64,000 nucleotides of DNA from Aedes albopictus (GCF_035046485.1 NC_085138.1:66890580-66954579); one strand, 5' to 3'; counted from the first letter of the stretch, positions 43,021 through 54,252 are shown. Notes: generated from the sequence alone by a model not told the origin. Translations and numbers: made by a program.

Positions 43021-45211
43021 AAAAAACCCGGATTGATCCACCTAGTGGTGATAGTGCCTTTCTCGTCGTATATGTACTCATGACGTTTCCGTTGACGTGA
43101 GCTGAAATGTTCCTGAATCATGAGAATACTTCACTTAGAATTTTATCAGAGCCATCATTGAATTGACTCTCAGTTGACAGCTTGACCTCCTTCACTATCA
43201 CTGGAGGCCGATCAACACCAAGACGATACAACTTTTTCACAAACACAGATACCTTAACGATTTTCGACAAAGTATTTTCTACACACTTCTACACACGCTA
43301 TATTTTATTATCATTGGCTATAAGATGCATGTAAAATTTGACAAAACATGCAAGTAACTGAAATTTTTCATACTGAATCCCATTCAACTTTCAACCACAT
43401 TACAGTGCGTGAGGGAGCAACCAGTCGCACAAAAATTTTACGCAGTCATTTTAGACGCGAAAGAGAATTGAAAAAGTTTGTTCGGAGTTATTACGATTAA
43501 ATTTTAATTTTCCCATACAACGTTGACCCATTCTTCTGCATTATTTCACCTCAGGAATCTGAAATGGTGTGATTGGATGAGATCGTCCTAGTTTTGTCAA
43601 GATATCTATCGCTTGCTTTAATTTTTCTCACTTTTGAATTCCGACGAAGCACCCAACGCTACTTTTGGAATACTACCGGTAGTTTCTTATGTGGTCTGAG
43701 ACTATTTTCTTGCTTACCGTTCATCAGGTTATCGGAAAATCCGCGATTTGACGTGTCACATGCATGGGTTTGGTTCGCTTTTATATTTGGCCACTTCCAG
43801 CGGAACACTCGGAACCGGTTTCGGAACACCATCGGTTGTCCCAAATATGATCTGAAACTATTTTCTTGCTAACTGTTCATCAGGTTACCTAAGGAGCCGC
43901 GATTTGATGTGTCGCATGCATGTGTTTGGTTCACTTAAATATTTGGCGGTGGAGCAGGCCTGGTTTGATGGTTAGAACACAAGACTATCATGCCGAGGGC
44001 CTGGGATCGAATCCCACTCCCGACATATTCACAAAACGTAGGTTCTTCCTTCGGAAGGGAAGGGTCCCGAGGCTTCGAGTTAATAATCTCGTTAATAAAG
44101 ACAAAAAACATAATATTTGGCCACTTCCGGAGGGAACCCGGAACCGGTTCCGGAACACCACCGGTTGTCTCAAATATGGTCTAAAACTATTTTTTACTAA
44201 CCATTTATCAGGTGCGCCTAAGGAGCCGCGATTTGAAGTGTCGCATGCATGGGTACGGTTCACTTTTATATTTGGCCACATCTGGCGGGACATACGAAAC
44301 CGGTTCCGGAACACTACCGGTAGAATCTTAGGTTGTCTGAGACTATTTTCTTGCTTATCATTCATCAAGTTATTGAAAAAGCCGCGACTTGATGTGTCGC
44401 ATGCCTGGGTTTGCTTCACTGTTATATTTGGCCACTTCCGGCGGGACCTCCGGAACCGGTTTTGGAACAACGGTAGTTTCTTATGTGATCTGAGACCATT
44501 TTCTTGCTAACCGTTCATCAGGTTATCGCAAAGGGCGCGATTTGACGTGTCGCTTGCATGGGTTTGTTTCATTTCTATATTCGTCCACTTCCGGCGGGAC
44601 GCCCGGAACCGGTTCAGGAACACTACCGGTTCAGATATGATCTGAGACTATTTTCCTGTTAACCGTTCATCAGGTTATTGAAAAAGCTGCGATTTGATGA
44701 GTCGCATGTATGGGTTTGGTTCACTTTTATATTTGGCCACTTCTGGTGGGACCTTCGGAACCGGTTCCGGAACATTACCGGTTCAGATATGGCCTGAGAC
44801 TATTTTCTTGCTTACCGTTTGTCATGTTATCGAAAATGCCGTGGTTTGATGTGTCACATGCGTGGGTTTGTTGCATTTTCATATTTAGCCCCTTCCTGGG
44901 GTACCGATCCGGAACGCCTAAATGGCCATAATTCCGGAACGGCTGGACCGATCCGAACCATTTTCAATAGCAAACAATGGGACCAGATTCCGCGTCGAAT
45001 GAACCGTCGGTCATTAAAATCGGTTGAGATTTACTGCCGAAAAGTGACGTGAGTTCGTTTGTACACATACACACACACAGACATCACCTCAATTCGTCGA
45101 GCTGAGTTGATTGGTATATGTGACTCGAATCTCCGGGCCTCCTATCAAAAAGTCATTTTTGGAGTGAACATATAGCCTTTCCAGTACACTTAGTGTACGA
45201 GAAAGGCAAAA
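43021..45211. mobile_element. Element C2 with ~154-bp tandem units
   Basis: Second copy of the C1 type, inside the Transib-like element. It starts ggattgatccacctagtggt..gatagtgcctttctcgt and ends acacttagtgtacgagaaag..gcaaaaa. The gcatgcatggg landmark recurs at 43760, 43914, 44243, 44399, 44553, 44704 and 44858: steps of 151-156 bp after subtracting the SINE at 43948. Flanking blocks outside the array (tcactatcactggaggccgatca; tgagttgattggtatatgtg) match C1 at lower identity. Frames of 196 and 160 codons on opposite strands cross the units and are artefacts. Confidence 0.7.
43948..44111 (+). mobile_element. tRNA-derived SINE, 164 bp
   Basis: Perfect 10-bp duplication AATATTTGGC (43938-43947, 44112-44121) inside a C2 tandem unit. 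Head GGCCTGGTTTGATGGTTAGA (A box) and CTGGGATCGAATCCCACTCC (B box), then a body with ccttcggaagggaaggg and a tail ataaagacaaaaaacata. A family different from the Feilai-like SINE. Confidence 0.88.
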
Positions 45212-45654
45212 ATGGTATTTTTTTTATAGAAAAACTAAAAAAAATCACGTAGAAATTATAACAATATGGCAACACTGTTCTCATAGAAAGGATACATTAT
45301 AACATACTGAACAAGTGTTCAGAACATCAGAAGCCTTCACAACCGCATCCAAAAAGGATATAAAGGATTTAGTGGTTTTTCAAGGTTTGAAGTGGTTGTT
45401 ATTACTAAATTTATTATATATTACTTATTTCAAAAGATATAGCAAACATGTCTTCGGCAATATTTTTCTGCATGATATTGTCTACAACTTTGCTGAAGAC
45501 ACTATTCAGTTATCGTGGCTTATGTACAAAATCGATTTATTTTATTTAACTTTGGAGTAAACTTATCAAAAAACAAAATTTATCAAATGTTGCTCCTTAA
45601 ACTATGCAACAACTTTGCAGAACATCACATTATATTATTTTCACATTTTCACAC
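45212..45654. other. Transib-like interior
   Basis: AT-rich sequence between C2 and the piggyBac MITE, part of the Transib-like element. The plus frame 45315-45560 (81 codons) is hydrophobic and has no recognised motif. Confidence 0.35.
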
Positions 45655-45658
45655 TTAA

Positions 45659-46274
45659 CCCTCTAATACCCAAATTTTTAATTTTGATCTAAATATCATT
45701 TTTCGTCATCTAAAATCGATTTAAACATGTTTTGGAAGATGATTCTTTTTAATTATCAATTTTGTGAACTACAGTTTTTGATTTTTATAATTTTTATTTT
45801 TGAACATCCCTACACTTTTGTATTTTTCCTGAAAGCCTATTCGGGATACGGATTTTTTGAAACAAACACATTTTGAGATTTTATGATTATTGTAGAAATA
45901 TTTTTATTTTTTATTTTTTTCATGGAATATTTTATTTTCCGTATAATTTTAGGGAAAATAATTTTAGAGTGTATTCGACTCCCTTAAACTATTTAACTGT
46001 GGTAGAATGATTTGGGAAAAATTTAAAATGTGCTAATTGTGGCGATTCAATACAAAATCTTCAATGATTTCTGAAATGTGACTAAGACATCAATTTTTCA
46101 ATGATTAAAAAAAATGTAAATACGCTTTAAAATACACCAATAACCATTTTGAGATATACAGAACAGTCCTGAATATTAACCAAAAATATAAAAATATTCA
46201 TTTGTCTACGAAACAAAAATTACAAAAATGCTTAAATTATACCCCGTCTAAAAGCGGGATTGGGTATTAGAGGG
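45659..46274. mobile_element. piggyBac-type MITE, 616 bp
   Basis: TTAA at 45655-45658 and 46275-46278; ends CCCTCTAATACCC / GGGTATTAGAGGG, perfect over 13 bp. Same family as 3323-3936, inverted relative to it. It lies 40 bp inside the right end of the Transib-like element, so it came later. Confidence 0.9.
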
Positions 46275-46323
46275 TTAAAATGCCCACGATCGTGTTTTTC
46301 GCGATTTCAACCACTGTGCTCTG

Positions 46324-47015
46324 GGGCGTATCAAGGGGTCCCAGGGGAGTTCCAAATGGTTTCAGTGACATTTCGGGGGGTCCCAGGGAGTTTCGGGGGT
46401 CTCTGTGGCGTTTCAATGTATTTCAGGGGGTACTATTAGGTCTCAGGGGCATATAATATGCAATGGGAACGAGTTCAGGTGCATTTGTGACTCGCACTTT
46501 CAAGAGCATAGAACTCGTTATCTACAAAACGTATGAAATCGCAAATGTTACTCGATATTCACCAAGTTAAGATCTATGTGTTGTGTGATCCGTTGCGAGA
46601 TCCGTGCTTACGTGATTTGCACAATGGCGATGTTTCTGGGGATCTCAGGGGTTTTCAGGGGTATTTCAGAGGATCTCAGAAGCGTTTCAGGAGGTAGTCC
46701 AAGGAGTTGGGGGGGGAGGTTGCGTTCCCTGGAGGTCTCAGGGGCGTTTCAGGTGGTCTCAGTGGATACCAGGAGTTCTTAGGGGCTTTGCAGAGAGATT
46801 ACAGGGACATTTCAGAGGGTCTCTGGGTGTTTCAGGGGGCCTCAGGTGTGTTTCAAGGGGTCCTACAAGGTTTTATAGTGGTAACTGGAGGTTTCAGGAG
46901 CGTTTTAAGGGCCCCTGGTGGTGCATATGGGTCTGATTGACATTTGAAGAGGTCTCAGGTGGTTTCAGGGGATTTATTGGGCGCATCAGGGGTTCTCAAG
47001 GGAGTTCCTTTGGTG
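46324..47015 (+). repeat. Degenerate GTTTCAGGGG repeat, right part
   Basis: Continuation of 42560-42739: ggggtcccaggggagttcc, gggtctctgtggcgtttca, ggtctcaggggcgtttcag and variants at 15-35 bp spacing for about 690 bp, with an AT-rich break at 46450-46610. Frames 46576-46940 carry Gly/Val/Phe repeats from these units and are not genes. Confidence 0.75.
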
Positions 47016-49541
47016 GCTTGTCCCGCTTTAATATTCGCATCTATCTAACTAATTACCACGTGTCAAGTAATCAGTTTCTGCCCAGACGCGTCGTCCCCCA
47101 AATCAGGTGCAACGGAATTTATAAACCGCAAGACCTTCCCAGGTTCTCCATATCAGATCTCAGTGGTGTCCTGAAATCACAAAACTTCGCGCATTCTGCC
47201 CTAGAGCCAGGAGGAGGATGCCAAAAACTGGCCCCGATTATGGTGAAATGGAGCAAAGTGAGGCCTAAAGGGTGGCTAAACTGGCACAATACAAAGAGGT
47301 TAAGACGCGTAAGCGAACGTGCTACGATAATATCTGCCAGGCAGCCAAAACGACTCCCTGGGTTGATGACTGCAGAATAGTCAAGGTCAAAACGAAGGGC
47401 GCCTCAGCACCCCTAGAACGCTCCCCTGAGATGCTGCAGAAGATCGTGTAAACATCCTCTATGGACAAACCGGCCACAGCGAGGTTGCCCCAGTGACGAA
47501 TAACGAATTTATTGCATTACCGAAGTAGCTGAAGTCCGGATTGTATCCTGACAGTTCAGAATGGCAATGCAGATGTGCCTGGACAGGGCACGGTAAAGGC
47601 TGGGTATGCTGCGCAATTCGGATCCCATTGTGATCCACTAGCCTCTGCCCAGCAACTCCTATCCCTACCTCCTCGTGGTACCGGCCGGAAACTATTAGCA
47701 ATCTTAGGGAAGATGGGTAACCAACCCCGGTGGGAACTTTGGTCATAGGCTGACAGGGAAGGGGGGTTTGCTTCGGCAAACCTGAGCGTCTGTTCTCCAG
47801 GAGGAGCGGCTGATCTACGTCCAAGTGCCAGGTAAGGACTCTAAGCTCAACTGTGCACTATGGTCCTCCGGAAAGTAGGGGGTTGGTGTCGGGTCCTACG
47901 AGCCAGCCATAAAAACATTGTAACGGAAAATCAGCAACAGAATAATACGACCGGAGACCAACGGCAACGATCCCTGCGCAAAAAAAAGACATGCGATTGG
48001 AAACTCGGTACGTGGAACTGCCGATCTCTCAACTTCATTGGGAGCACCCGCATACTCGCCGATCTACTGAAGGACCGCGGGTTCGGCATCGTAGCGCTGC
48101 AGGAGGTGTGTTGGACAGGATCCATGGTGCGAACGTTTAGAGGTAATCATACCATCTACCAGAGCTGCGGCAACACACGCGAGCTGGGAACAGCTTTCAT
48201 CGTGATGGGTGATATGCAGAGGCGCGTGATAGGTTGGTGGCCGATCGACGAAAGAATGTGCAGGTTAAGGATCAAGGGCCGATTCTTCAACGTCAGCATA
48301 ATAAACGTGCACAGCCCACACTCCGGAAGCACTGATGATGACAAGGATGCATTTTACGCGCAGCACAAACGCGAGTACGATCGCTGCCCAAGCCACGACG
48401 TCAAGATCATCATAGGAGATTGAACTGCTCAGGTAGGTCAGGAGAAGGAATTCAGACCGACGATTGGTAAGTTCAGCGCCCACCAGCAGACGAACGATTT
48501 CGCCACCTCCAAAAATATGGCCATACGTAGCACCTTTTTCCAACACAGCCTCCCTTATCGCTACACCTGGAGGTCATCACAGCAGACCACGTTCTGATTG
48601 ACGGACGGCACGTCTCCGACATTATCGACGTGAGGACCTATCATGGTGCCAAAATCGACTCCTACTACTATCTGGTAATGGTCAAACTGCACCCAAAACT
48701 ATCCGTCATCAACAATGTACGGTACCGGCGACCGCCAGGTTACAACCTAGAGCGACTGAAGCATCCGGATGCCACCTCAGCATACGCGCAGTATCTTGAG
48801 GCCGCGTTGCCAGTCGAGGACGAGCTCGGTGAGGCCCCTCTAGGGGACTGCTGGAGTACAGTGAAAGCAGCCATCAACGTCGCAGCCGAGAGCACCATCG
48901 GGGACGTGGAACGGAATCGACGGAACGAATGGTTCGACGAAGAGTGCCGAACGGGTTTGGAGGAGAAGAACGAAGTGAAGGCGGTAATGCTGCAGCAAGG
49001 GACCCGACAGAACGTGGAACGTTACAAACAGAAGCGTAAACAGCAGACACGCCTCTATAGGGAGAAAAAGCTCCGCCTGGTAAAAGTGGAGTGTGAACAA
49101 ATTGAACTGCTGTGTCGTTCTCAAGAAACACGGAAGTTCTATCAGAAGCTCAACGCATCCGGCAACGGCTTCGTGCCGCGAGCCGAAATATGCAGGGATA
49201 AAGATGGAGGCCTCTTGACGGACGGACGTGAGGTGATCGAAAGGTGGAAGCAGCACTTCGATCAGCACCTGAATGGCGTAGAGAACGTAGGCACGGGAGA
49301 CCACGGCAACGGAGGAAACGACGACGTCAGTGCAGCGGAGGACGGAAATGAACTAACTCCCATGCTGAGGGAAGTTAAGGATGCCATTCACCAGCTCAAA
49401 ACCAACAAAGCAGCTGGTAAGGATGGTATCGCAGCTGAACTCATCAAGATGGGCCCAGAAAAGTTGGCCACCTGTCTGCATCGGCTGATAGTCAGGATCT
49501 GGGAAACCGAACAGCTACCGGAGGAGTTGAAGGAAGGGGTA

Positions 49542-49708
49542 CCCAAGCAACACACATGTTATACAACAGTTACGGCAGCGCAAGTTTTGGTTGTATAGAA
49601 GTTTATTTTACGTAATTCTAACACAATGTTGAAATAACGTCGAATTAACTTCTATACAACCAAAACTTGCGCTGTCGTAACTCTTATATAACATGTGTGT
49701 TGCTTGGG
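49542..49708. mobile_element. TA-type MITE, 167 bp
   Basis: Ends CCCAAGCAACACACATGTTA / CATGTGTGTTGCTTGGG, arms extending 60 bp inward through ttttggttgtatagaagtt. Flanked by TA (49540-49541, 49709-49710). The RTE frame on both sides (..LKEGV / ISPIHKKGD..) would be continuous without it, which confirms the boundary. The frame running into it ends in MITE-encoded residues. Confidence 0.92.
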
Positions 49709-50278
49709 TAATCAGCCCCATTCATAAGAAAGGCGACCATTTGGAATGTGAGAACCTCAGGGAGACCACTATTTTGAATGCTGCCTACAAAGTGCTATCC
49801 CAGATCATCTTCCGTCGTCTGTCACCTAAAACGAATGAGTTCGTGGAAAGTTATCAAGCTGGCTTCATCGACGGCCAGTCGACAACGGACCAGATCTTCA
49901 CCGTACGGAAAATCCTCCAGAAATGCCGTGAATACCAGGTCCCTACGAATCATCTGTTCATTGACTTCAAGGCAGCATATGTACGACAATATCGACTGCG
50001 CAGAACTATGGAGAATCATGGACGAAATCGGCTTTCCTGGGAAGCTGACTAGACTGATTAAAGCAACAATGGACGGTGTGCAAAACTGCGTAAGGGTTTC
50101 GGGTGAACTATCCAGTTCATTCGAATCTCGCCGGCAACTGCGACAAGGTGATGGGCTTTTATACCTACTCTTCAACATCGCTCTGGAAGGTGTGATGCGA
50201 CGAGCCGCGCTCAACAGCCGGGGAACGATTTTCACAAAATCCGGTCAATGTGTGTGCTTTGCGGACGACATGGACATT

Positions 50279-50718
50279 TTTTTTTTTTTATTCTTAATCA
50301 CTTAACCTAATTACAGCTCTATTGTCCACTAGGGCACTACGTGAGCGATTTCAATTGACAGCTGCACTTACATTTTTGTGCAGCGCCTAGATGTATATTC
50401 TATTCTACTTTATCGAACTGGTTGCCTTTTTCTGCTGCTTTCACTTTTCTACTCTATACATGGTAGAAGGATGAGCACAAGGATGATGGATGGCCGTTGT
50501 TCCTTTCCAGTCCGATTGAGGGTCCATTATGAGTAGCAGTTCGCCGATGTCCAGGTATCCGGGTCCGTTTGAGCCACGGGGCTCAGAAGAGGGTCAGTGC
50601 CAGCCACTCTCGGGGAAGAGCAACTGACGAAAAATTGCAAGTGCCGGGGCTGGGAATCAAACCCATGACCATCCGCATATGAAGCGAACGTGTGACCAAC
50701 TACGCCACGGGCCCCGGC
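50279..50718 (-). mobile_element. tRNA-derived SINE, 440 bp, antisense
   Basis: Perfect 13-bp duplication CGACATGGACATT (50266-50278, 50719-50731). On the minus strand the head reads GGGGCCCGTGGCGTAGTTGG (A box) and ATGGGTTTGATTCCCAGCCC (B box); the A tail appears as a T run at 50279-50289 on the plus strand. Long target duplication and A tail show LINE-driven insertion. It lies inside the codons of the RT active-site box FADDMDI of RTE copy 3. The minus frame 50527-50832 overlaps the tRNA head and is not a gene. Confidence 0.93.
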
Positions 50719-51498
50719 CGACATGGACATTATCGCTAGAATATTTGGAACGGTGGCAGAGCTGTACACCCGCCTGAAACGCGAAGCAGCAAAGGTCGGA
50801 CTGGTGGTGAATGCCTCAAAAACAAAGTACATGCTGGTAGGCGGAACCGAAAATGTTACGATAGACGGGGATTCCTTCGAGGTGGTGGAGGAATTCGTCT
50901 ACCTCGGATCCTTACTGACGGCTGACAACATCGTGAGCCGTGAAATTGGGAGGCGCATCGTCAGCGGAAGTCGGGCCTACTACGGGCTCCAGAAGAAACT
51001 GCGGTCGAAATGCACCAAATGCACCATGTACAAAACGTTTATAAGACTGGTGGTTCTCTACGGACACGAGACATGGAACATGCTCGAGGAGGGCCTGCAA
51101 GCACTCGGAGTTTTCGAGCGACGCGTGCTAAGAACGATCTCCGGCGGTGTGCAGGAGAACGGTGTGTGGCGGAGAAGGATGAACCACGAGCTCGCTGCAC
51201 TTACGGCGAATCCAGCATCCAGAATGTGGCCAAAGCCGGAAGGATACGGTGGGCAGAGTATGTTGCAAGAATGCCGGACAACAACCCTGCAAAGCTGGTG
51301 TTTTCAACTGATCCGGTTGGCACAAGAAAGCGTGGAGCGCAGAGAGCACGATGGGCGGACCAGGTGGAGCGTGATCTGGCGAGCATTGGGCGCGATCGTG
51401 GATGGAGAGCGGCAGCCACAAACCGAGTATTGTGGCGTACTATTGTTGATTATATCTTGTATTAAATGTGATGATGAACAAATAAATGTATGTATGTA

Positions 51499-51591
51499 GT
51501 GTCAGGGGAAAACAAACAAAAAATCTTCCTTAGTTTTCCGGAAAAATAGGCGGCCCTGACATTTTCTCCATTTTTTTTATTCATTTATCCA
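51499..51591. repeat. Fragment of repeat D, inverted
   Basis: tgtcaggggaaaacaaacaa ... ttccggaaaaataggcggccctgaca matches the reverse complement of 39053-39112. The segment also has inverted ends tgtcaggg/ccctgaca of its own. Confidence 0.5.
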
Positions 51592-51863
51592 CACAGATAA
51601 AAATAATGATGTTTACATGTCATGTAAACTTCATTTTAGTCATGTAAACTTCCAGTTGTGGTGGGTTACATGATATATCATGTAAATTTGTGTTATATGT
51701 CATGTTAAAATTTGAGTCATGCTGAATTACATGACACATAATGGAAGTTTACATGACATTTCATGATATTTACAATGCATGTCATGTAAACTTCTGTGAA
51801 ACTCCACGCTCCAATAATGTGCATTATATGTCACAGAAATTTACACTATCTTTTCGATCTGTG
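51592..51863. mobile_element. MITE with CATGTAAAC repeats, 272 bp
   Basis: Short inverted ends CACAGATAAAAA / TTTTCGATCTGTG. The interior has at least five catgtaaac / gtttacatg motifs, in both orientations, like subterminal binding sites. Target duplication not clear (flanks cca and cat). No coding capacity. Confidence 0.6.
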
Positions 51864-51929
51864 CATGAACCCTGCCTGTGGATAAAGTTTCATGAAAATC
51901 TGAGACCCTGTGGCCCAAACCCGTACCGT

Positions 51930-52162
51930 AGTGGGCTTCGTGGCCGTGCGGTTAGCGGCGTCAGTCGTCTAGGCGTTTCGTAAGCCTCGGAGTGCGGGTT
52001 CGATTCCCGCTCCAGTCGGGAAAAACTTTTCGTCAAACGAAAAATTCTCCATTGGGCCACTGGGTATTATGTGTGTTGTCCGTTATCTCGTGTATGTAAT
52101 GTTCAGTCTGTGCAGCCTCTGGCTAAGGACGGTGTAGTGTCTTTCTTAATAAAAATAATCCC
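51930..52162 (+). mobile_element. tRNA-derived SINE, second family
   Basis: Head GGGCTTCGTGGCCGTGCGGT..TAGCGGC (A box), a serine/leucine-tRNA-like long arm, then GTGCGGGTTCGATTCCCGCT (B box). The body reads gaaaaacttttcgtcaaacg, ccattgggccactgggt and tgtgttgtccgttatctcg, ending near cttaataaaaataat. A relic of the family is at 2155-2315. The ORF at 51741-51983 runs into the head and is not coding. Confidence 0.8.
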
Positions 52163-52164
52163 AT

Positions 52165-52300
52165 GTGTAGCAGGCACGAAGATACTCTATCCACAAAGAA
52201 GCCAAAGAAAATTTCCTTTACGAAAAGTTCCTGGACCGACCGGGAATCGAACCCGTCACCCTCAGCATTCTTACGCAAATAACCCATGCCTTTACAGCAG
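52165..52300 (-). mobile_element. Feilai-like SINE, 5' part, antisense
   Basis: The minus strand reads tgctgagggtgacgggttcg..attcccggtcggtccagg, then cttttcgtaaaggaaatttt and gtatcttcgtgcctgctacac. This is the first half of the SINE at 38180, here without its 3' half. Confidence 0.82.
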
Positions 52301-53215
52301 CCCCCCTGCTAGCAATACCTCAGTGTGTTCCGAAATAACACATTTCACACAGCTTTCCCCTTCTAATGGTCGCCTGTAGCCGTAAATCATGCAATCCGGA
52401 GCTGGCTGGAAACTGTTTGCTGCCAGATAGCAACATGTTTTCCATCATCGTATCGTATTGTGAGTGTAGTGTAGATACCTATCCAACATCTGGGAATTGC
52501 CGGCTTCCAGGTACCTACACGGCCGTACAACAACGTCGACGGTATTACATGTGCCCCGTTCTGGACAGAAAATGATAATAATGATACACAATCGCTGAGT
52601 TATGTGTTTAATCTTCGCTAGTTGCACACCTGTGTTCTGCCTTTTGCCACACCACGTCGTCGTCATCGTCCTCGTTCGTAGCATGGGTGGGATGCTGAAG
52701 GCTGATTCCATTCCTGGCCGGGACGAGATACTATCTCAAATTCAAACGTATTCATAATTGATGGAGTTGTAGAGATTGGCCCGGATCAAAGTCATAAACT
52801 ATTTCAACAGGTAATACTGTTCGGTTCTGGCAAGTCTGGTCTGGGCTGCCATTCGTACACGGAATGCCGGCTTTGATTTATGGATGACAAATTTTGAAAT
52901 TGCTTTCTTCGAATTGACGGATGGCATCCGTAGAGTTGTTGGCTACCTGATGAACTGCTGGCTGGAGGCTGTGTGTTCTGACGAATGGCAGAAATTGATA
53001 TCATTTCCAGTTTTCCGCAATAATTGTGGTTCATATGTGGATTCGAACATTTATTTCACCATAAAATACATAGTAATCCAATGATAAAAGTGAAATATTT
53101 TGCAAAACTTTGGCCACGTGTGTCGCTAAGCTTATCGTTAACATTTCAGAAACATTGACAATGATAATTATTGCTGATTGTTGGTTGTACACAGACTCGA
53201 CTAGCATAGCTATTA
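52301..53215. other. Unassigned sequence
   Basis: No recognised repeat or gene. Frames 52366-52575 and 52884-53084 are short and carry no motif. It could be a patch of single-copy DNA. Confidence 0.3.
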
Positions 53216-53219
53216 ATAC

Positions 53220-53320
53220 AAAGTTTGCTTCTTCTTGGTGTAACGCTCAAACTGGAACAAAGCCTGCTTCTCAGCTATTGTATATTTAAGCAGTTTCACA
53301 GTTATTAACAAAAAAACTGT
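53220..53320 (-). mobile_element. Feilai-like SINE, 3' fragment, antisense
   Basis: cttcttggtgtaacgctcaa..acaaagcctgcttctcagct and cagtttcacagttattaac are the reverse complement of the 3' half of the 38180 SINE at lower identity. A second, older piece of the family. Confidence 0.7.
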
Positions 53321-54250
53321 CTTAGACAATAACCATTTTGTTAGAAGCTTCATTGGAAATCAAACTTTTCTTTTTAAAACGCTTGAATTTAGCCAGAAAA
53401 TTCAATACAATTTTCCCAGAATTATTTCAAATGTCTTATGAGGAAATTCATCAATTGGTTATTGCATTGCAAAACCGTTGAGATATTTTTGAAAAATTTC
53501 TGTCAGAAAATCACATCATAACCCAAGTTCTCGAGAACTCTGGCATGTTGGTTTCTGCAGCCGTTCTTTCATGGCCACATCGAGGAAATCAACAACGCAC
53601 ACCGAACGAGTTAATTATTAACTGTTATGACTCTTCCCCCACTCTGTTTGCATATACATTATTCATCATCACATTGTGTAGAATTTCCAAAAGGACTGTC
53701 CCTCCACTTCGTTCTCACACTTTCCAGTTCATTTTAGATCAAATTTCTTATGAAATTCCAAGCATTTTTGCCTTTTTTGTTGCTGACCGTATCTCCCCAT
53801 CACATCTTTGATGCACATTTTTTTCCCCTCTGAACTGACTGGAACCCCGTCTGGAAGTGATTTCCAGCCCGTTAGATTATGTTTTCTCTAAAAATAGTCC
53901 CCATGCCTCCGGCGGGCGTCGCTTCGGTCGCTACGGTTTCCACCGAAGGGAATTAAAAATTGACTGCTCCACACTGTCTTAGATGGAGGAGACCAGGCAA
54001 AAAAGTCTTTCAAGAAACCATCAGCAGCAGCCGCACCGGCGACAACGAAGGGATCCCACACCGGCGCAGCCAGTGTCGTCTTTTGCTAATTTAAATATTT
54101 ATTGTGTCCCACCAGCATCATCGCGTTTTCGTGTCCCACCCGCCCGGTTGGTGGACTCTGCGCGTGTAAATATAAATGGAGAAATGAAAAAGCAGCTTGG
54201 AGAGATTTGCCAATTCCAGGAGCTTGGCTCGCTTAATGATGCGCTTGGGA
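53321..54250. other. Unassigned, one short ORF
   Basis: Mostly low-GC DNA. Frame 53983-54255 (90 codons, MEETRQKSLSRNHQQQPHRR..., then SFANLNIYCVPPASSRFRVP) is compositionally protein-like and basic, and ends where the next MITE begins. No domain is recognised and nothing else supports it, so it is not called as a gene. Confidence 0.2.
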
Positions 54251-54252
54251 GG

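Larger units (their letters stand above)
42745..46318. mobile_element. Transib-like element with nested insertions
   Basis: Ends are inverted: CACAGTGGTTAAAATCGCGG at the left and CACAGTGGTTGAAATCGCGA (minus strand) at the right, similar for ~43 bp through CACGATCGTGGGCATTTT. A perfect 5-bp duplication, CTCTG, flanks it (42740-42744, 46319-46323). CACWRTG-type ends with 5-bp duplications are the signature of Transib, the superfamily from which RAG1 came; the first seven bases equal the V(D)J heptamer CACAGTG. Its own DNA is only about 760 bp (42745-43020, 45212-45655, 46275-46318); the rest is C2 with a SINE, and a piggyBac MITE. No transposase frame remains, so it is non-autonomous. Confidence 0.82.
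47985..51480 (+). pseudogene. RTE endonuclease-RT, broken by insertions
   Basis: Endonuclease from ~47990: CDWKLGTWNCRSLNFI, IVALQEVCWTG, INVHSPHSG, IIIGD; an in-frame TGA at 48421 and shifts follow. The RT linker frame 48630-49598 includes FYQKLNASGNGFVPRAEICR and KTNKAAGKDGIAAELIK before a MITE cuts it at 49541. Palm motifs continue at 49711: FIDFKAAY, where 2 extra bases (~49982) shift the frame, then DNIDCAELWRIMDEIGFPGK, SSSFESRRQLRQGDGL and CFADDMDI. The FADD box is cut by the SINE. After it, IIARIFGTVAELYTRLKREA and YLGSLLTADN lead to the C-terminal block at 51300-51465. Inactive. Confidence 0.88.
47016..51497 (+). mobile_element. RTE LINE copy 3 (second family)
   Basis: Leader of uncertain start (47.0-47.9 kb; includes gtggtaccggccggaaacta), then endonuclease and reverse transcriptase in several broken frames, the C-terminal RARWADQVERDLASIGRDRG block and an AATAAATGTATGTATGT tail. 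The protein is clearly related to copies 1 and 2 but of another subfamily, the same as the 3' end at 935. It carries a TA MITE at 49542 and a SINE at 50279. Length without insertions is close to 3.9 kb, so nearly the whole element is present. Confidence 0.85.

Noticed and set aside
43920..44510. 196-codon plus ORF and 160-codon minus ORF in element C2
   Set aside because: They cross tandem units whose length is not a multiple of 3 and a SINE; no motif.
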